From NCBI RefSeq assembly GCF_011043525.1, contig NZ_JAAKGO010000010.1, positions 82,095-146,094 of the forward strand: a stretch of 64,000 bases of DNA, given 5' to 3'. The notes under the pieces were generated by a model. The model was not told the DNA's origin, did not search any database, and saw only the letters and a list, made by a program, of their open reading frames with translations. Numbering within the stretch: position 1 is the first letter of the stretch; each line of letters begins with the position of its first letter. Below are positions 27,857-36,418 of this stretch, in pieces. The stretch comes from Sphingobacterium sp. SGG-5. GTDB taxonomy: Bacteria; Bacteroidota; Bacteroidia; Sphingobacteriales; Sphingobacteriaceae. The translations under genes were made by a program, and so were the position numbers.

Positions 27857-27875
27857 TCGACAGATAGTATTATAC

Positions 27876-27918
27876 AAAAAGAGAGCGGCTTTGAAAATTT
27901 CAAAGCCGCTCTCTTTTT
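27876..27918. terminator. Bidirectional Rho-independent terminator
   Basis: A near-perfect inverted repeat with 21-nt arms (27876-27896 and 27898-27918) starting AAAAAGAGAGCGGCTTTG and ending in TTTTT. It separates the Kelch gene (+) from asd (-) and should stop transcription from both sides. Confidence 0.92.
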
Positions 27919-27936
27919 CATATAATCCGTACTCGA

Positions 27937-28926
27937 CTAAATAAGGGATTTCTTATTCAACAATTCAGCCACTTGTACTGCATTTGTCGCTGCTCCCTTT
28001 CTTAGGTTGTCGGCTACAATCCACAGGTTGACCGTATTCGGCTGTGTCTCATCTCTACGAATACGACCGACGAATACCTCGTCTTTACCATGTGCATCTT
28101 TTGGCATCGGGTATTCGAGATTAGCAGGATTGTCGACAACAACAAGCCCTTCCTGGCTTCCCAACACTTGGCGAAGTTCATCCAGATCGAAATCATGCTC
28201 AAATTCAATGTTCACCGACTCGGAATGCCCACCTATCACCGGAATACGCACTGTCGTCGCTGTGACCTTAATGCTGTCATCTTGCATGATCTTATTCGTC
28301 TCTAAGATCATCTTCATCTCTTCTTTCGTATATCCATTGTCCTGGAATACGTCAATATGTGGGATAACATTCAGATCAATCGGATAAGGATATGCTTTCT
28401 CTCCCTCTACTCCTGCCCGTTCGTCGTTCAACTGCTGTACGGCCTTAACACCTGTACCCGTGACCGACTGATAGGTAGAAACAACAACACGTTTGATTTT
28501 ATATTTGTCATGCAAAGGCTTCAACACGACGACCATCTGAACGGTCGAACAGTTGGGATTTGCAATGATTTTGTCTTCTGCGGTTAATACATCGCCATTT
28601 ACCTCGGGTACGACGAGCTTTTTTGTCGGATCCATCCGCCAAGCCGATGAATTGTCGATGACAGTAATTCCTGCCTCTGCAAACAAAGGAGCATATGCTG
28701 TCGAAGTACCTCCCCCAGCAGAGAATAACGCAACATCCGGTTTCATGGCAATAGCTTCCGTAGGAGTAACAACCTTGAACTTCTTTCCTTTAAACTCGAT
28801 TTCTTTTCCCTTGCTACGTTCTGACGCAACAGGAATTAATTCGGTTACTGGGAAATTACGTTCCGCTAATACATTCAACATTTCTGACCCGACAAGACCT
28901 GTCGCGCCTACTACTGCTACTTTCAT
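27937..28926 (-). CDS. asd: Aspartate-semialdehyde dehydrogenase
   Basis: A 329-residue enzyme reducing aspartyl phosphate to aspartate semialdehyde for lysine/diaminopimelate, threonine and methionine synthesis. NADP motif VVGATGLVGSEML at the N-terminus, active-site cysteine in NPNCSTVQMV (about 128), and the catalytic histidine in RIPVIGGHSESVNIEF. Length is typical. It is a single gene, closed by the shared terminator downstream. On the minus strand TATGTTTG at 28988-28981 and TAAATTTG at 28997-28990 are candidate -7 boxes, giving a leader of 50-60 nt. Confidence 0.97.
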   Translation of the reverse strand: MKVAVVGATGLVGSEMLNVLAERNFPVTELIPVASERSKGKEIEFKGKKFKVVTPTEAIAMKPDVALFSAGGGTSTAYAPLFAEAGITVIDNSSAWRMDPTKKLVVPEVNGDVLTAEDKIIANPNCSTVQMVVVLKPLHDKYKIKRVVVSTYQSVTGTGVKAVQQLNDERAGVEGEKAYPYPIDLNVIPHIDVFQDNGYTKEEMKMILETNKIMQDDSIKVTATTVRIPVIGGHSESVNIEFEHDFDLDELRQVLGSQEGLVVVDNPANLEYPMPKDAHGKDEVFVGRIRRDETQPNTVNLWIVADNLRKGAATNAVQVAELLNKKSLI

Positions 28927-29242
28927 TGTACTAAAATTAATTTAAAATTCATTTTTACTTTTTACTCCTTTATGAGATGCCAAACATAGCAAATTTATCG
29001 GTTCATTATTGCATTATTTTGAAAATTTTTAAAATAATAACACCATTTTGACTTTAATACTGTCAGATTAAGTGATTTTTTTATGATTTTGTCAATAATC
29101 AATTAATAACTTCTGTCATTTAGAGATAAGAATTTTGACGACCTAAGCTCCCGAGTAAAATGACGCCCTATGTTATCTGTATAAAAATTATATCTAAACA
29201 ATATTAATTTTATTTTTAAAGAAATTTTATTATTTTTGATAT
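28927..29242. promoter_or_regulatory. AT-rich divergent intergenic region (asd / LTD gene)
   Basis: About 316 bases without a gene. On the minus side it holds the two -7-like boxes of asd (28981-28997). On the plus side TATTTTTG (29231-29238) lies 4 nt before the ATG of the lamin-tail gene. Nothing else is recognised in the AT-rich middle. Confidence 0.45.
29231..29238 (+). promoter_or_regulatory. -7 box directly before the LTD gene start
   Basis: TATTTTTG ends 4 nt before ATG 29243, so the transcript should start at or within a couple of bases of the start codon. No clear -33 TTG. Confidence 0.5.
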
Positions 29243-30157
29243 ATGAAAATTCTATACATATTAAGTCACCTTTCTATATCTACTGTCGTCTGTTGCATAG
29301 CCTGTTTTTGGCCCATGTCGTTTCTAATGGCTCAAACGGATGTTATTATCAATGAAGTTCTTTTTAATCCGGTGAAAGGCGGTGTAGACTTTGTGGAAAT
29401 ATACAACCGAAGTGGACATCCCATCAACCTGCAGCATTGGAAGTTAGGCAAGTACCCAATCAGCAGTGAGGTTCTTCTTTTAGAAGCGGGGCAATATCTG
29501 GCACTAACAACCGACCCAAACGCTTTATATAGACAATATAAAAAAGGAGAAAATCAATGTATCCATGCCATGGATCGTTTACCTGCGTATCCAAATGAAC
29601 AAGGGGCAGTCACGTTATTTTCTCCGGAAGGAAGAATGGATTCACTGTACTACTATGCAGGGATGCACATGCCTCTTCTCAAGAATACAAAAGGAATTTC
29701 ACTCGAAAGGCTATCTCCGGACGAACCGACCAATAGCCCAGATAATTTTCTTTCTGCGTCAACATGGAGCGGAGGGGCGACTCCTGGATATAAAAATTCC
29801 ATACAAAAAGATATACTCCGCAAAAAAAATAACTTTTTTTTGACCTCAAAAACTGTCTCGCCCAATCAGGACGGATTTGAAGATTTTTTGGAGATAAATT
29901 ATGAATTTTCACAGCCGGATTACCAGATGAGCGTCTCTATCTTTGCTGAAAATGGTCGACCAGTCAACCGATTGATTCGGCATCAAAGTGCAGGTTCATC
30001 GGGGAAAATCATCTGGGATTGTCGAGGTGAAAATGGTGTCGTAGCTCCTAACGGTATTTACATTTTTCTAACTGAAATTTATAACGGGAAAGGTGACAGA
30101 GAGCTTTATAAGGGTGCTTTTGTGATTGCCGGAGCACCATTATCTATTGACAAATAG
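29243..30157 (+). CDS. Secreted lamin-tail-domain protein with C-terminal FlgD-like Ig domain
   Basis: A 304-residue secreted protein. After a signal peptide ending near LMAQ, the lamin-tail (LTD) domain begins with DVIINEVLFNP and VDFVEIYNRSGHPINL, roughly residues 32-140. A linker (about 140-200) leads to a C-terminal domain with SPNQDGFEDFLEINYEF, GRPVNRL, GKIIWDCRGENG and APNGIYIFLTEI, which resembles the FlgD Ig-like/CHU_C modules common at the ends of Bacteroidota surface proteins. The function is unknown; relatives are often fused to nucleases or large adhesins. No type IX sorting tail is clear. Confidence 0.85.
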   Translation: MKILYILSHLSISTVVCCIACFWPMSFLMAQTDVIINEVLFNPVKGGVDFVEIYNRSGHPINLQHWKLGKYPISSEVLLLEAGQYLALTTDPNALYRQYKKGENQCIHAMDRLPAYPNEQGAVTLFSPEGRMDSLYYYAGMHMPLLKNTKGISLERLSPDEPTNSPDNFLSASTWSGGATPGYKNSIQKDILRKKNNFFLTSKTVSPNQDGFEDFLEINYEFSQPDYQMSVSIFAENGRPVNRLIRHQSAGSSGKIIWDCRGENGVVAPNGIYIFLTEIYNGKGDRELYKGAFVIAGAPLSIDK

Positions 30158-30178
30158 AAATGAAATAGCCTATCTTTG
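30147..30178 (+). promoter_or_regulatory. Promoter of the epimerase gene
   Basis: TTG at 30147-30149, 21 nt, TATCTTTG at 30171-30178, only 5 nt before ATG 30184. The -33 box lies in the last codons of the upstream gene. Confidence 0.6.
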
Positions 30179-30183
30179 CCTCT

Positions 30184-31134
30184 ATGAAAGAGACAATACT
30201 AATCATTGGATCAAATGGCCAGATCGGAACCGAATTAGCTATAGCTTTACGTAAGAAATTCGGCGCTTCCAGCGTGATTACTTCGGACATCAGAAAGCCG
30301 GAAAATCTTCAAAGCGACGAAATATTCGAACAGGTTAACGTATTGGATAAGGAGGGGCTGAAATCACTTTTTGTGAAACACCAACCGACGCAAATCTATT
30401 TGTTAGCAGCCATGCTTTCAGCTGTAGGAGAACAGTATCCTCAAAAGGCCTGGGATCTGAATATGAATGGTCTCCTGAATGTATTGGATCTTTGTCTGGT
30501 CCTGGGGATAAAGAAAGTCTTCTGGCCAAGCTCCATTGCCGTGTTCGGGCCACATTCTCCAAAATCAGATACTCCGCAGCATTGTATTATGGACCCCAAT
30601 AGTATTTATGGCATAAGTAAATTGGCGGGTGAAAGGTTGTGCGAATATTACCATACGAAATACGGGCTGGATATTCGCAGTATACGTTATCCGGGAGTAA
30701 TCTCCTGGAAAACCGTTCCGGGTGGTGGAACAACGGATTATGCGGTTCACATTTTTTTTGAAGCGCTGGCCAAAGGCCAATATAGCTCTTTCCTTTCGGC
30801 AGATACAGCCCTACCGATGATGTACATGGAAGATGCGGTCCGTGCAACGATACAGTTAATGGATGCTCCCAGCGAAAATATTACCATACGTTCCAGCTAT
30901 AATTTAGCAGGAGTTTCATTCACTCCGGCGATGTTGGCCCAAGAAATTAAAAAAATTCTTCCTAATTTTGAGATGTCTTACATCGAAGGAGATCCACGAC
31001 AAGCTATAGCGGACTCATGGCCGCAAAGCATCAATGACGAATATGCCCGTAAGGATTGGAATTGGTCTTTAACGTTTGATCTACCCACGATGACGAAAGA
31101 TATGATTGATAATCTTAAAAATAAACAGGCATAA
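30184..31134 (+). CDS. NAD-dependent epimerase/dehydratase, L-threonine 3-dehydrogenase-like
   Basis: A 316-residue short-chain extended dehydrogenase. Rossmann motif GSNGQIGTELA (9-15), catalytic serine region PSSIAVFGPHSP, and the YxxxK pair in SIYGISKLAGE. The sequence RYPGVISWKTVPGGGTTDYAV is characteristic of the UDP-galactose-epimerase-like L-threonine 3-dehydrogenases known from Flavobacterium, which oxidise threonine to 2-amino-3-oxobutyrate. Length fits. A sugar-nucleotide epimerase is the alternative but less likely. The yebC gene follows by 3 nt. Confidence 0.88.
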   Translation: MKETILIIGSNGQIGTELAIALRKKFGASSVITSDIRKPENLQSDEIFEQVNVLDKEGLKSLFVKHQPTQIYLLAAMLSAVGEQYPQKAWDLNMNGLLNVLDLCLVLGIKKVFWPSSIAVFGPHSPKSDTPQHCIMDPNSIYGISKLAGERLCEYYHTKYGLDIRSIRYPGVISWKTVPGGGTTDYAVHIFFEALAKGQYSSFLSADTALPMMYMEDAVRATIQLMDAPSENITIRSSYNLAGVSFTPAMLAQEIKKILPNFEMSYIEGDPRQAIADSWPQSINDEYARKDWNWSLTFDLPTMTKDMIDNLKNKQA

Positions 31135-31137
31135 ACA

Positions 31138-31863
31138 ATGGGTAGAGCTTTTGAATTCAGGAAAGAAAGAAAATTTAAACGCTGGGCCAAAATGGCGGTC
31201 CAGTTCACGCGTTTAGGAAAAGAAATCGCAATAGCGGTAAAAGAAGGTGGCCCTCACCCGGAAAACAATTCCCGTCTACGCACAGCTATACAAAATGCCA
31301 AAGCGGTCAATATGCCAAAAGACCGGGTAGAAGCAGCGATAAAAAGAGCATCGGAGAAAGACGCGAAAGGATATGAGGAATATGTATATGAAGGTTACGG
31401 CCCACATGGTGTACCGGTACTTATCGAAACCGCGACAGACAACACAAACCGTACTGTAGCAAATATCCGTAGTTATTTCACAAAAGCGGGCGGATCGCTG
31501 GGGAAAACTGGATCCCTAGATTTTATTTTTCAACGGAAGTCTATCTTTCGTTTTCCGGCAAATGACGGGATCGACATGGACGAACTGGAGCTAGAGCTGA
31601 TTGATGGAGGTTTGGAGGAGTTATATGTAGAGGCAGACGAAGAAGGGAACGATCAGGTCGTCGTCCAAACTTCATTTGAAGATTTTGGAAATATGCAACG
31701 TCTTCTGGAGGAAAAGGGCGTAGAGACAACTTCCGCAAAGTTGGAGCGCATTGCGTTATCTCACACCCCTCTAAGTGAAGAGCAGGCAGCTGATGTATTG
31801 AAAATGGTCGACAAGATCGAAGAAGACGACGACGTCCAGGCCGTGTACCATAATATGGAGTAA
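31138..31863 (+). CDS. yebC: YebC/PmpR-family regulatory protein
   Basis: A 241-residue member of the YebC/TACO1 family, acting in bacteria as a transcriptional regulator and/or translation factor at polyproline. Family signatures: GRAFEFRKERKFKRWAKMA, FTRLGKEIAIAVKEGG, NMPKDRVEAAIKRASEKD, YEGYGPHGVPVLIETATDN and FTKAGGSLGKTGSLDFIF. Start ATG 31138 is 3 nt after the epimerase stop, so it is cotranscribed. Confidence 0.95.
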   Translation: MGRAFEFRKERKFKRWAKMAVQFTRLGKEIAIAVKEGGPHPENNSRLRTAIQNAKAVNMPKDRVEAAIKRASEKDAKGYEEYVYEGYGPHGVPVLIETATDNTNRTVANIRSYFTKAGGSLGKTGSLDFIFQRKSIFRFPANDGIDMDELELELIDGGLEELYVEADEEGNDQVVVQTSFEDFGNMQRLLEEKGVETTSAKLERIALSHTPLSEEQAADVLKMVDKIEEDDDVQAVYHNME

Positions 31864-31886
31864 TAGTAATATAAAGCAATTTTGCC

Positions 31887-31894
31887 TATGTTTG
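31887..31894 (+). promoter_or_regulatory. -7 box directly before the FKPRF-repeat gene
   Basis: TATGTTTG ends 3 nt before ATG 31898, predicting a leaderless transcript. No clear -33 TTG. Confidence 0.5.
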
Positions 31895-31897
31895 TAT

Positions 31898-32641
31898 ATG
31901 GTGACTTTTGAGGATTTTTTTGCAAAGAAGAAAATAGACCTTCAAGCGCTACAGCGTGATAAGCCGGAACTATATACAGAGTTCCATTCGCATTATTATG
32001 CTATGGGTGAAAAAAGTTTTGACCATACCAAAAAGTTCTGGTTCAACAGGCTGCGGAAGAGCTACAAATTAAATGAGCCCGAACTAACTGTAGAGAAAAC
32101 AGATAGTACCGCAAAACCAACATCTGTATCGGCTTCGTTGGGCTTCAAGTCCAAATTTAAAACGAATACTCCACCGGCGACGCCAGAAAACGCAAATGTG
32201 GAGACCGAGAAGGAACCAACGGCATCTACCCAAGAGAATAAACCTACTGGCTTCAAGCCACGATTCAAAGCTGGGGTAACAAAAACCGCAGATCCAGGCT
32301 CCAAAACTCCACCGGAGACGTCTACAACCGAAGAAAACACGAGCAAACCGGCGGGGTTCAAGCCACGATTCAAAACGGGAGTGACAAAAACAGAAAATAC
32401 AAACTCTAATACACCACAGCAGACAACACCTATTGATCAGGAAGTCTCTAATAAACCTGCTGGATTTAAACCCCGCTTCAAGGCCGGAGTAACTAAAACT
32501 GAGAATTCTGCAACAGAAGTAGACACAGATAAAAAATCAGAAGAGCGCTCTCCAACAGAAAATAAACCAACGGGCTTTACGCCAAGATTCAAAACAAAAA
32601 TAACGAAAAATGATCAGGGAGATGGCGATTCGTCGGATTAA
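31898..32641 (+). CDS. Uncharacterised protein with basic FKPRF repeats
   Basis: A 247-residue protein, not recognised as a characterised family. No signal peptide or membrane segment. The first 60 residues look folded and aromatic-rich (VTFEDFFAKKK, YTEFHSHYYAMGEKSFDH, KKFWFNRLRKSY). The rest is low-complexity, rich in T, N, E, P, and carries four copies of KPxGFKPRFKxGVTKT at 115-130, 150-165, 186-201 and 223-237 plus a weak copy (LGFKSKFK) at 81-88; period 35-37 residues. The motifs are strongly basic within an acidic/polar linker, which suggests repeated short binding motifs, perhaps for nucleic acid or a membrane. ATG 31898 is the only reasonable start (the next Met is residue 36). Confidence 0.75.
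   Translation: MVTFEDFFAKKKIDLQALQRDKPELYTEFHSHYYAMGEKSFDHTKKFWFNRLRKSYKLNEPELTVEKTDSTAKPTSVSASLGFKSKFKTNTPPATPENANVETEKEPTASTQENKPTGFKPRFKAGVTKTADPGSKTPPETSTTEENTSKPAGFKPRFKTGVTKTENTNSNTPQQTTPIDQEVSNKPAGFKPRFKAGVTKTENSATEVDTDKKSEERSPTENKPTGFTPRFKTKITKNDQGDGDSSD
32240..32608 (+). repeat. Four coding repeats of the KPxGFKPRFKxGVTKT motif
   Basis: In-frame repeats starting at 32240, 32345, 32453 and 32564, spaced 35-37 codons. The nucleotide copies have diverged mainly at third positions while the protein motif is kept, which indicates selection on the protein. Confidence 0.75.
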
Positions 32642-32654
32642 TATGTTGATCTAA

Positions 32655-34100
32655 ATGACAAACGAATCACTAAAATCGAAAACGGTAAAAGGGATATTGT
32701 GGGGGGGAGCCGCTACAGGAGTTCAACAGTTATTAGGATTGATTTTCGGCATATACCTGTCGCGTAATCTTTCAGCCGAAGATTATGGTTTAGTGGGAGT
32801 GTTGGCCATCTTTTCACTCATAGCCTCATCTACCCAAGAAGCGGGTTTCATAACCGCATTGGCGAATAAAAAGAATGTTGAATTTAAAGATTACAATGCT
32901 GTATTTTGGGCGAGCTTGTTAATTAGCTTCGCGTTATACCTCATTTTATTCTTGACAGCACCGCTGCTTAGCCTTTTTTTTCAAATGCCCGAATTAACTC
33001 TTTTAGCAAGATTCTTATTCTTAAGTTTCGTGTGTAGCAGTTTTGGAATAGCTCACAATGCTTATCTTTTTAGAAACTTAAAGGTTAAAGAACGTTATTT
33101 ATCCACGACATTAAGTGTTCTTATCTCAGGGATTACGGCAGTTATCCTCGTCTATTACAACTTCGCTTACTGGAGCTTGGTCGCTCAATCTGTCTTATAT
33201 AGTTTAAGCTTCTCGATCTTTTGCTTTTTCTTTTCAGGTTTTAGGCCATCTTTGAATATCGATCTTAGACCAATAAAAAGTCTATGGAAATTTAGCAGCA
33301 AAATATTGATAACAAACATTCTCAATCATATTAACAACAACTTGCTCACGTTCTACCTCGGAAGAGTTGCAAGTAAAAATACCGTGGGATATTACTCGCA
33401 GGCCACTAAATGGAGTGGTATGGCTCAGGGTGTTATTGCTAATATGTCACATGGATTTGCCCAACCCATGTTATCAACACTTGGAGAAGATCAGGAAAGA
33501 CAGACGCGCGTATTCCTAAAATTACTAAATTTCATCTGTTTTGTTACGTTCCCTGCACTTACCTTGTTATATATAATTTCTAATGAATTTATCCTTATCA
33601 CGATAACAGAAAAATGGTTGCCCAGTGCTCATTTGTTACAAATATTGTGTATCCAAGCTGCATTCCTTCCTATTATTAATTTTTATGCTAATTATATTTT
33701 AAGTAGAGGTGCATCTACCGTATATATGTTATATATGATTGTCTTTGGCCTTATGCAATTGGCTATTATCTTTTTTCTTCATCCAAACGGGATAATCCCG
33801 TTGGTATGGGGTATTGCACTCTTCACCGTAGTATGGACATTTGTTTGGCAGATTTCTATATCGAAGTATACCAATATCAATTATCTCGACCTAGCTTGGA
33901 TTATACTGAAATATATGGTAGCATCAGTAATATGTGGCTATCTTTCCTATTCTTTGGGCGAATGGTATGATAATATTTACCTCTCATTATTTATGAAAGC
34001 TCTTGTTTTCGGATCTACGTATCTTGCTATAATGTATATCTTTAAATCCATAATCCTCCGAGAAACCATCCTCTTTATAAAAGAAAAATATGTCAAATAA
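32655..34100 (+). CDS. Polysaccharide flippase, MOP/Wzx family
   Basis: A 481-residue membrane protein with 12-14 predicted hydrophobic helices. The start VKGILWGGAATGVQQLLGLIFG and LSAEDYGLVGVLAIFSL is typical of oligosaccharide flippases (Wzx/TuaB-like). It would move lipid-linked glycans from the inner to the outer leaflet of the inner membrane. It starts 13 nt after the repeat-protein gene, and the next glycosyltransferase gene overlaps its end by 11 nt. The gene is clearly AT-richer than the core genes around the window, as often seen for exchanged surface-glycan genes. Confidence 0.93.
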   Translation: MTNESLKSKTVKGILWGGAATGVQQLLGLIFGIYLSRNLSAEDYGLVGVLAIFSLIASSTQEAGFITALANKKNVEFKDYNAVFWASLLISFALYLILFLTAPLLSLFFQMPELTLLARFLFLSFVCSSFGIAHNAYLFRNLKVKERYLSTTLSVLISGITAVILVYYNFAYWSLVAQSVLYSLSFSIFCFFFSGFRPSLNIDLRPIKSLWKFSSKILITNILNHINNNLLTFYLGRVASKNTVGYYSQATKWSGMAQGVIANMSHGFAQPMLSTLGEDQERQTRVFLKLLNFICFVTFPALTLLYIISNEFILITITEKWLPSAHLLQILCIQAAFLPIINFYANYILSRGASTVYMLYMIVFGLMQLAIIFFLHPNGIIPLVWGIALFTVVWTFVWQISISKYTNINYLDLAWIILKYMVASVICGYLSYSLGEWYDNIYLSLFMKALVFGSTYLAIMYIFKSIILRETILFIKEKYVK

Positions 34101-34980
34101 CAGTGATGGAATATACGCAAGCGGTGTAAGTGTCGTTATTCTGACCTATAACACCCCTATAAGATTGTTGGAGAACTGCTTGGCATCGATATATAACCAT
34201 AACGATATCCAAGCAGAATTGGAAATCATTGTAGTAGACAATAACAGCACAAATCAGGCCGCTATTAATCAAGCTGTTCAAGAAGCTTTCCCACTCGTAA
34301 AATGTATAAATAATCACGCTAACGAAGGCTATGGAGCGGGAAATAATTTGGGTATTCTTCATGCCCAAAGCGAATGCATATTGCTCATAAATCCTGATGC
34401 AGAACTAATCGAACCAGTTTTCAAATGGGCGATAAATCAATTTTCAAACGAGCCCGACCTTATGTTGCTCGGCTTTCGACAAGTAGATCAATATAAAAAA
34501 AAGACACACTCTTTCTTGCAAAGAAAATTATCGGTGACCTCTTTTATCCAGAACTTTTTCCTTCATAAAGCAAATGCTTTCTCACCAAAGTATTCCGTCA
34601 TTTCGGGCGCTTGTTTTTTTCTCCGAAAATCTTCTTTCTTAAAAATTGGGGGTTATGACCCCAAAATTTTTCTCTATGGGGAAGAGAGATATCTGCACGA
34701 AAATCTATTGCACCATTTTTCCAATACAAAAATCAGGATGGACTTATCAAAAAAGTATCAGCATGCTATTTCAGACCGACCATTTTCGATTGAAACAACG
34801 GAGAAAGGATTAACGTCTTACTTTTATTTGCAACGCAAAATGGGTGTGCCACACAAGAAGGTGCTTAAAACCCTAATCAAATATTATAAATTCTTGATTT
34901 TGTTTTATACCATCAAAAATAATAAGAGTTCTGTGGCCAATACAAACGAAATTATTAAACTGTTAAAAACAAAGTTCTAA
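34090..34980 (+). CDS. Family 2 glycosyltransferase (rhamnosyltransferase-like)
   Basis: A 296-residue GT-A fold enzyme. N-terminal VSVVILTYNTPIRLLENCL, EIIVVDNNST, then NEGYGAGNNLGI and the metal-binding LLINPDAEL (DxD-like). Middle segment GACFFLRKSSFLKIGGYD and YGEERYLHENL. It adds a sugar to a growing glycan at the cytoplasmic face; donor and acceptor are unknown. Its start overlaps the flippase gene by 11 nt. AT-rich like its neighbours. Confidence 0.93.
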   Translation: MSNNSDGIYASGVSVVILTYNTPIRLLENCLASIYNHNDIQAELEIIVVDNNSTNQAAINQAVQEAFPLVKCINNHANEGYGAGNNLGILHAQSECILLINPDAELIEPVFKWAINQFSNEPDLMLLGFRQVDQYKKKTHSFLQRKLSVTSFIQNFFLHKANAFSPKYSVISGACFFLRKSSFLKIGGYDPKIFLYGEERYLHENLLHHFSNTKIRMDLSKKYQHAISDRPFSIETTEKGLTSYFYLQRKMGVPHKKVLKTLIKYYKFLILFYTIKNNKSSVANTNEIIKLLKTKF

Positions 34981-34999
34981 TACGAACAGACAAAAGAAG

Positions 35000-35414
35000 T
35001 CATTTTTTTGCAGTCTCTGCAAAAAATACTTGCTTGAAATATTTCGGCTCTCTTAAGTTGATCAGTTTTTCACGGTTCCTATCGAAAAAAGCATAATCAC
35101 CAGACCGGATATCCTCCAACGTAAATTTCGGCTTAAACTCAGGAACCCCTTTCATAATGATGGCCAACCCAAAATCCATATTGAGCGTAAATATGCGTAG
35201 GTCATCTCTGGTCAACGCCAAGTCAGCAATAGCTTTCCACACATCTCCATTCCAATTTCCCTGCCACCCTTCTAAATCCCAATGTCTTACCTTTTTCATT
35301 ACTTCATTGATAGATTCTTTAACGGGATAGGCCGCAGTGACACCCCTATTCCCAAATAGGTCTGACCTTTATTCCATGATATAAGTGTATCGAGAACTTC
35401 TCTTCTATTCATAT
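35000..35414 (-). pseudogene. Remnant of a SAM-dependent methyltransferase (internal deletion and frameshift)
   Basis: Two coding pieces on the minus strand in different frames. The first, from ATG 35414, reads MNRREVLDTLISWNKGQTYL then GIG, which looks like the start of a class I methyltransferase up to motif I. The second, open through 35299-35000, contains WNGDVWKAIADLALTRDDLR and LNMDFGLAIIMKG, a C-terminal pattern of glycan-cluster methyltransferases. About 100 or more central residues, with most of the SAM site, are missing, and the frame shifts near 35340. The second frame stays open upstream of its first ATG (AAYPVKESINEVMKK), showing it was once joined to a longer protein. Opposite in strand to the surrounding glycosyltransferase genes. 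Confidence 0.7.
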
Positions 35415-35479
35415 TATAGTATTTTATAAAGAAAAAAGCTTAAAAGCAAAACAGCACAGGCAAAGACGTATTCATTCAT

Positions 35480-35487
35480 TATCTTTG
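35480..35487 (+). promoter_or_regulatory. -7 box of the second glycosyltransferase gene
   Basis: TATCTTTG, 20 nt before ATG 35508. It suggests that the genes after the pseudogene have their own promoter. Confidence 0.45.
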
Positions 35488-35507
35488 TAACAAATTTTGT
35501 TATCCCA

Positions 35508-36404
35508 ATGATAGCCCCAATAATCCTCTTCGTCTATAACAGACCCTCTCATACTCGTAAGACGCTACAAGCACTAGAACGAGCAAAGATGGCGTCAGAT
35601 TCTGAATTGTTCATTTTCGCAGATGGAGCCAAAGATTCTGATACTATTGCGAGAGTAAACGAAGTAAGGACAATATTACGAGAACCGTGGGTATTTAAAA
35701 ATATTACAATTATAGAGCGGGAAAAGAACTGGGGGCTGGCGGAAAACATAATCGATGGCGTCACCAAAATAATAAGCGAATATGGCCGAGCAATTGTCCT
35801 TGAAGACGACCTAGAAATCTCTATGTATGGATTACGGTATTTTAATGATGCCCTGGAAAAATATGCGGACAACAATAAGGTCATGGAGATTAGTGGCTAT
35901 ATGTTTCCTATTAAAGACAGTGACAAACTTCATGAAACCTTTTTCTTCCGGGTAGCAAATAGCTGGGGTTGGGCAACGTGGGATAGAGCCTGGAAACATT
36001 TCAACGCAGACATCGAAATGTTGACAGCACATTTTACAAAAGAAGATATAAGACGGTTTAGCATTGATTATAGTGAAAATTTCTGGAAGCAGGTAAGAGA
36101 ATTTAAGGCTGGTAAAATTAACTCCTGGGCTATCCGCTGGTACCTTTCTATATTTAATCAAGGCGGGTTAGTACTCTATCCTCAACGTTCCATGATTCAA
36201 AATATTGGCACAGATGGCTCCGGCACACATTCAGATAGGGATAATGCATATCGCGTTGAATTATCCGATACTCCAATCCGCATCTTTACCGATAAGATCG
36301 AAGAAGACCGACAAGCATATAACGCTATTAAATATTTTTTTCAACATCGCAAAGGCAGTCTTCTTCAAAGGGCAATTCGTTATCTTCAAAAAATAACGAA
36401 ATAA
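35508..36404 (+). CDS. Glycosyltransferase, GNT-I-like fold
   Basis: A 298-residue glycosyltransferase. N-terminus IAPIILFVYNRPSHTRKTL, then ELFIFADGAKD, NWGLAENIIDGV and the metal-binding VLEDDLEIS (EDD). A later segment NSWGWATWDRAWKHF is also found in the family. The fold resembles eukaryotic GlcNAc-transferase I-like enzymes seen in bacterial capsule and O-antigen clusters. Substrates unknown. Next gene starts 14 nt downstream. Confidence 0.88.
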   Translation: MIAPIILFVYNRPSHTRKTLQALERAKMASDSELFIFADGAKDSDTIARVNEVRTILREPWVFKNITIIEREKNWGLAENIIDGVTKIISEYGRAIVLEDDLEISMYGLRYFNDALEKYADNNKVMEISGYMFPIKDSDKLHETFFFRVANSWGWATWDRAWKHFNADIEMLTAHFTKEDIRRFSIDYSENFWKQVREFKAGKINSWAIRWYLSIFNQGGLVLYPQRSMIQNIGTDGSGTHSDRDNAYRVELSDTPIRIFTDKIEEDRQAYNAIKYFFQHRKGSLLQRAIRYLQKITK

Positions 36405-36418
36405 TAAAGAAAATAATC

